Assembly (NCBI GenBank): GCA_026125285.1
Contig: JAHCLO010000020.1
Location: forward strand, 1-64,000
Length of the DNA stretch: 64,000 nucleotides
Direction of reading: 5' to 3'
Origin: Verrucomicrobiia bacterium
GTDB taxonomy: Bacteria; Verrucomicrobiota; Verrucomicrobiia; Limisphaerales; JADLHS01
Shown: one piece after another, positions 63,801 to 64,000 of the stretch
How positions within the stretch are numbered: position 1 is the stretch's first letter
How the letters are laid out: every line of letters begins with the position of its first letter
Program-made: the position numbers and the translations under genes
Notes under the pieces: model-generated
Databases searched by the model: none
The model's input: the letters and a program-made list of their open reading frames with translations, nothing else
What the model was told of the DNA's origin: nothing

Positions 63801-64000
63801 ATCTCAGTTTCGTCAATGCCACCGGCCACTCCGTGCTCACGCATTTGATCGTGCGCGACGCCACCGTCAGCCGGCGCGACCCGGTCAACCTAAAAGCTGC
63901 CATCTCTGCTTACAATTCCATCCTCACGCTCGACCATGTGGACATTGACGCTAACCTGCCGGTGTTCACCCGATTTGGCGCCACAACGCTGCGCGACAGC
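60824..64000 (+). CDS. CotH kinase-like / lamin-tail secreted protein (cut by window edge)
   Basis: First 1059 codons of a very large exported protein; the frame is open to the last base. The signal peptide is RLFVLCFSMLALVIRLGSPA. A lamin-tail domain follows (LINEFLASNNSIH, DWIELHNPTSTNVSLANHFL). A beta-sandwich part has AWPQGPAELGYGDGDE. A chitobiase/hexosaminidase C-terminal-type domain has SLSSTPDAVIRYTLSGATPD. The CotH domain is about 450-800 (LPVISFVADPATLFDNVIGI, GKLNLRNGGDNWALDMLRDA, WQWNVPDFDRCFDSPNL). An InlB B-repeat-like unit (about 830-910, PAPGYTFLNWSTGETNPTIT) is followed by a right-handed repeat beginning. CotH proteins are atypical kinases in spores or surfaces; role here unknown. 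Confidence 0.88.
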   Translation, partial: MRLFVLCFSMLALVIRLGSPAQAGPLINEFLASNNSIHPDNSDFEDYSDWIELHNPTSTNVSLANHFLTDDLSQPFKWLFPTNAVIPANGYLMVHADGHDAAPGQAHLRGYWPWGSTFTTRRYHASFRLSADGEDIGLYRTAQAPQDITLIPANAIWKYLDAGTNPGGAWMTLNFDDSAWPQGPAELGYGDGDEATVVSYGPSAGNKYPTTHFRHHFNVTDPARLGNIRLRVNVDDGAILYLNGAEFARLRMPAGAVTHTTYASAGPSPENGFEFVELPRSLFRVGENVFAAEVHQVAANSSDLSWAAELIVSEVNGPAILVDSVTFGSQQPDISYGRNATNGWSFFAMPTPDGANTTEPLQQFTPASAVTASLDSGFYQSPQMVSLSSTPDAVIRYTLSGATPDLQSPLYDSPLTISTNTILRARAFAPGLIPGPVLTRSYFINEPTDRTLPVISFVADPATLFDNVIGIYSNDTAYPYKGREIPARVEFFEPDGQLGFAVSAGMRIGGENIWRFAQRPLNLHLRGKYGDDFIPHQIFPDEPVGTFGKLNLRNGGDNWALDMLRDAMMAPILRGQVENDLSSYRPAVVYVNGRYWGIHDIRKQFDPLFFANEHQLAEDTYDLVQYAHNESGVTVLMADTGNIDTYETFHAFYTTHDLSQPTNYATMEAWMNVDSFIDYVVANDFGVNTSWSHNREFWCARAPGSRWQWNVPDFDRCFDSPNLQSSLIDDFRASYPLFRALDDNPNFVNRLLQRYAAHLGSTLYSNRFNAILDSLASEVEGEIPRHIARWAAVGGMPSLAARQAQLDEIRQFTVGRPAYAVSRLQTELGLNRGMADLAVTCTPTAGGNVRIAGVPLTPEWNTTIGLFLNTPVEITAEPAPGYTFLNWSTGETNPTITLVLTDNESLTANFQPGVETVLPSNLTSDTTLTAANSPYTLTNDLIVPENVTLTLGPGVKFLLPPARNLEVHGTLLINGTSNAPVELRARTARPWGNLSFVNATGHSVLTHLIVRDATVSRRDPVNLKAAISAYNSILTLDHVDIDANLPVFTRFGATTLRDS

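Overview
The window reads as a GC-rich bacterial chromosome segment. It most likely comes from the Verrucomicrobiota (Limisphaerales/Pedosphaera-like), an inference from gene content: a prepilin-like protein with the [16 protein letters not shown] leader, a DUF4623/Ig-domain secreted protein, HEAT-repeat exoproteins, a Tat-exported Gfo/Idh oxidoreductase, a beta-propeller sensor kinase, a CotH/lamin-tail giant and a DUF3570-ApbE-DUF4266 cluster. No CRISPR array, prophage or intact IS element is visible.

Bases 1-16213: a truncated cysteine desulfurase diverges from a long fused S10-spc-alpha ribosomal superoperon (rpsJ to rplQ, with secY, map, infA, rpmJ and rpoA). It ends at a strong intrinsic terminator. 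rpmD (L30) and adk are missing from their usual slots. L22 has an internal insertion and S11, S5 and L17 carry terminal extensions. Several hairpins sit in the few real gaps, including two near-copies before rplE and rplR.

Bases 16214-33844 hold housekeeping and accessory genes, mostly on the minus strand: MFS transporter, tag glycosylase, PQQ-like propeller, a LuxR-type two-component pair with a 1002-residue periplasmic-propeller kinase, a farnesyl/geranyl diphosphate synthase, a glycosyltransferase coupled to a glycine-zipper protein, VanZ-like protein, folC, a Phd/VapC-like toxin-antitoxin pair followed by a duplicated fragment of the folC 5' end, a HEAT gene broken by a frameshift, a small ORF tucked behind pyrG, pyrG and kdsB.

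Bases 33845-48500 hold a TSUP permease, a PH-like membrane protein, a HEAT/Gfo-Idh pair, PPK2, a glutaredoxin, panC-nadB (CoA and NAD cofactor synthesis), a pseudopilin divergent from a 1249-residue DUF4623/Ig protein, and tRNA-Gln(UUG).

Bases 48501-64000, all plus strand, form the most interesting part: an OmpR-type regulator, a kinase and a second OmpR paralogue with a decayed receiver, then a tight operon DUF3570 - apbE - tlpA - DUF4266 lipoprotein - dsbD. The DUF3570 barrel protein carries DAISGAT, a match to the motif that ApbE enzymes flavinylate. This suggests, as an inference, an envelope flavin/thiol redox module. It is followed by a tandem-Ig repeat protein, an outer-membrane barrel and the start of a CotH-type protein that runs off the end.
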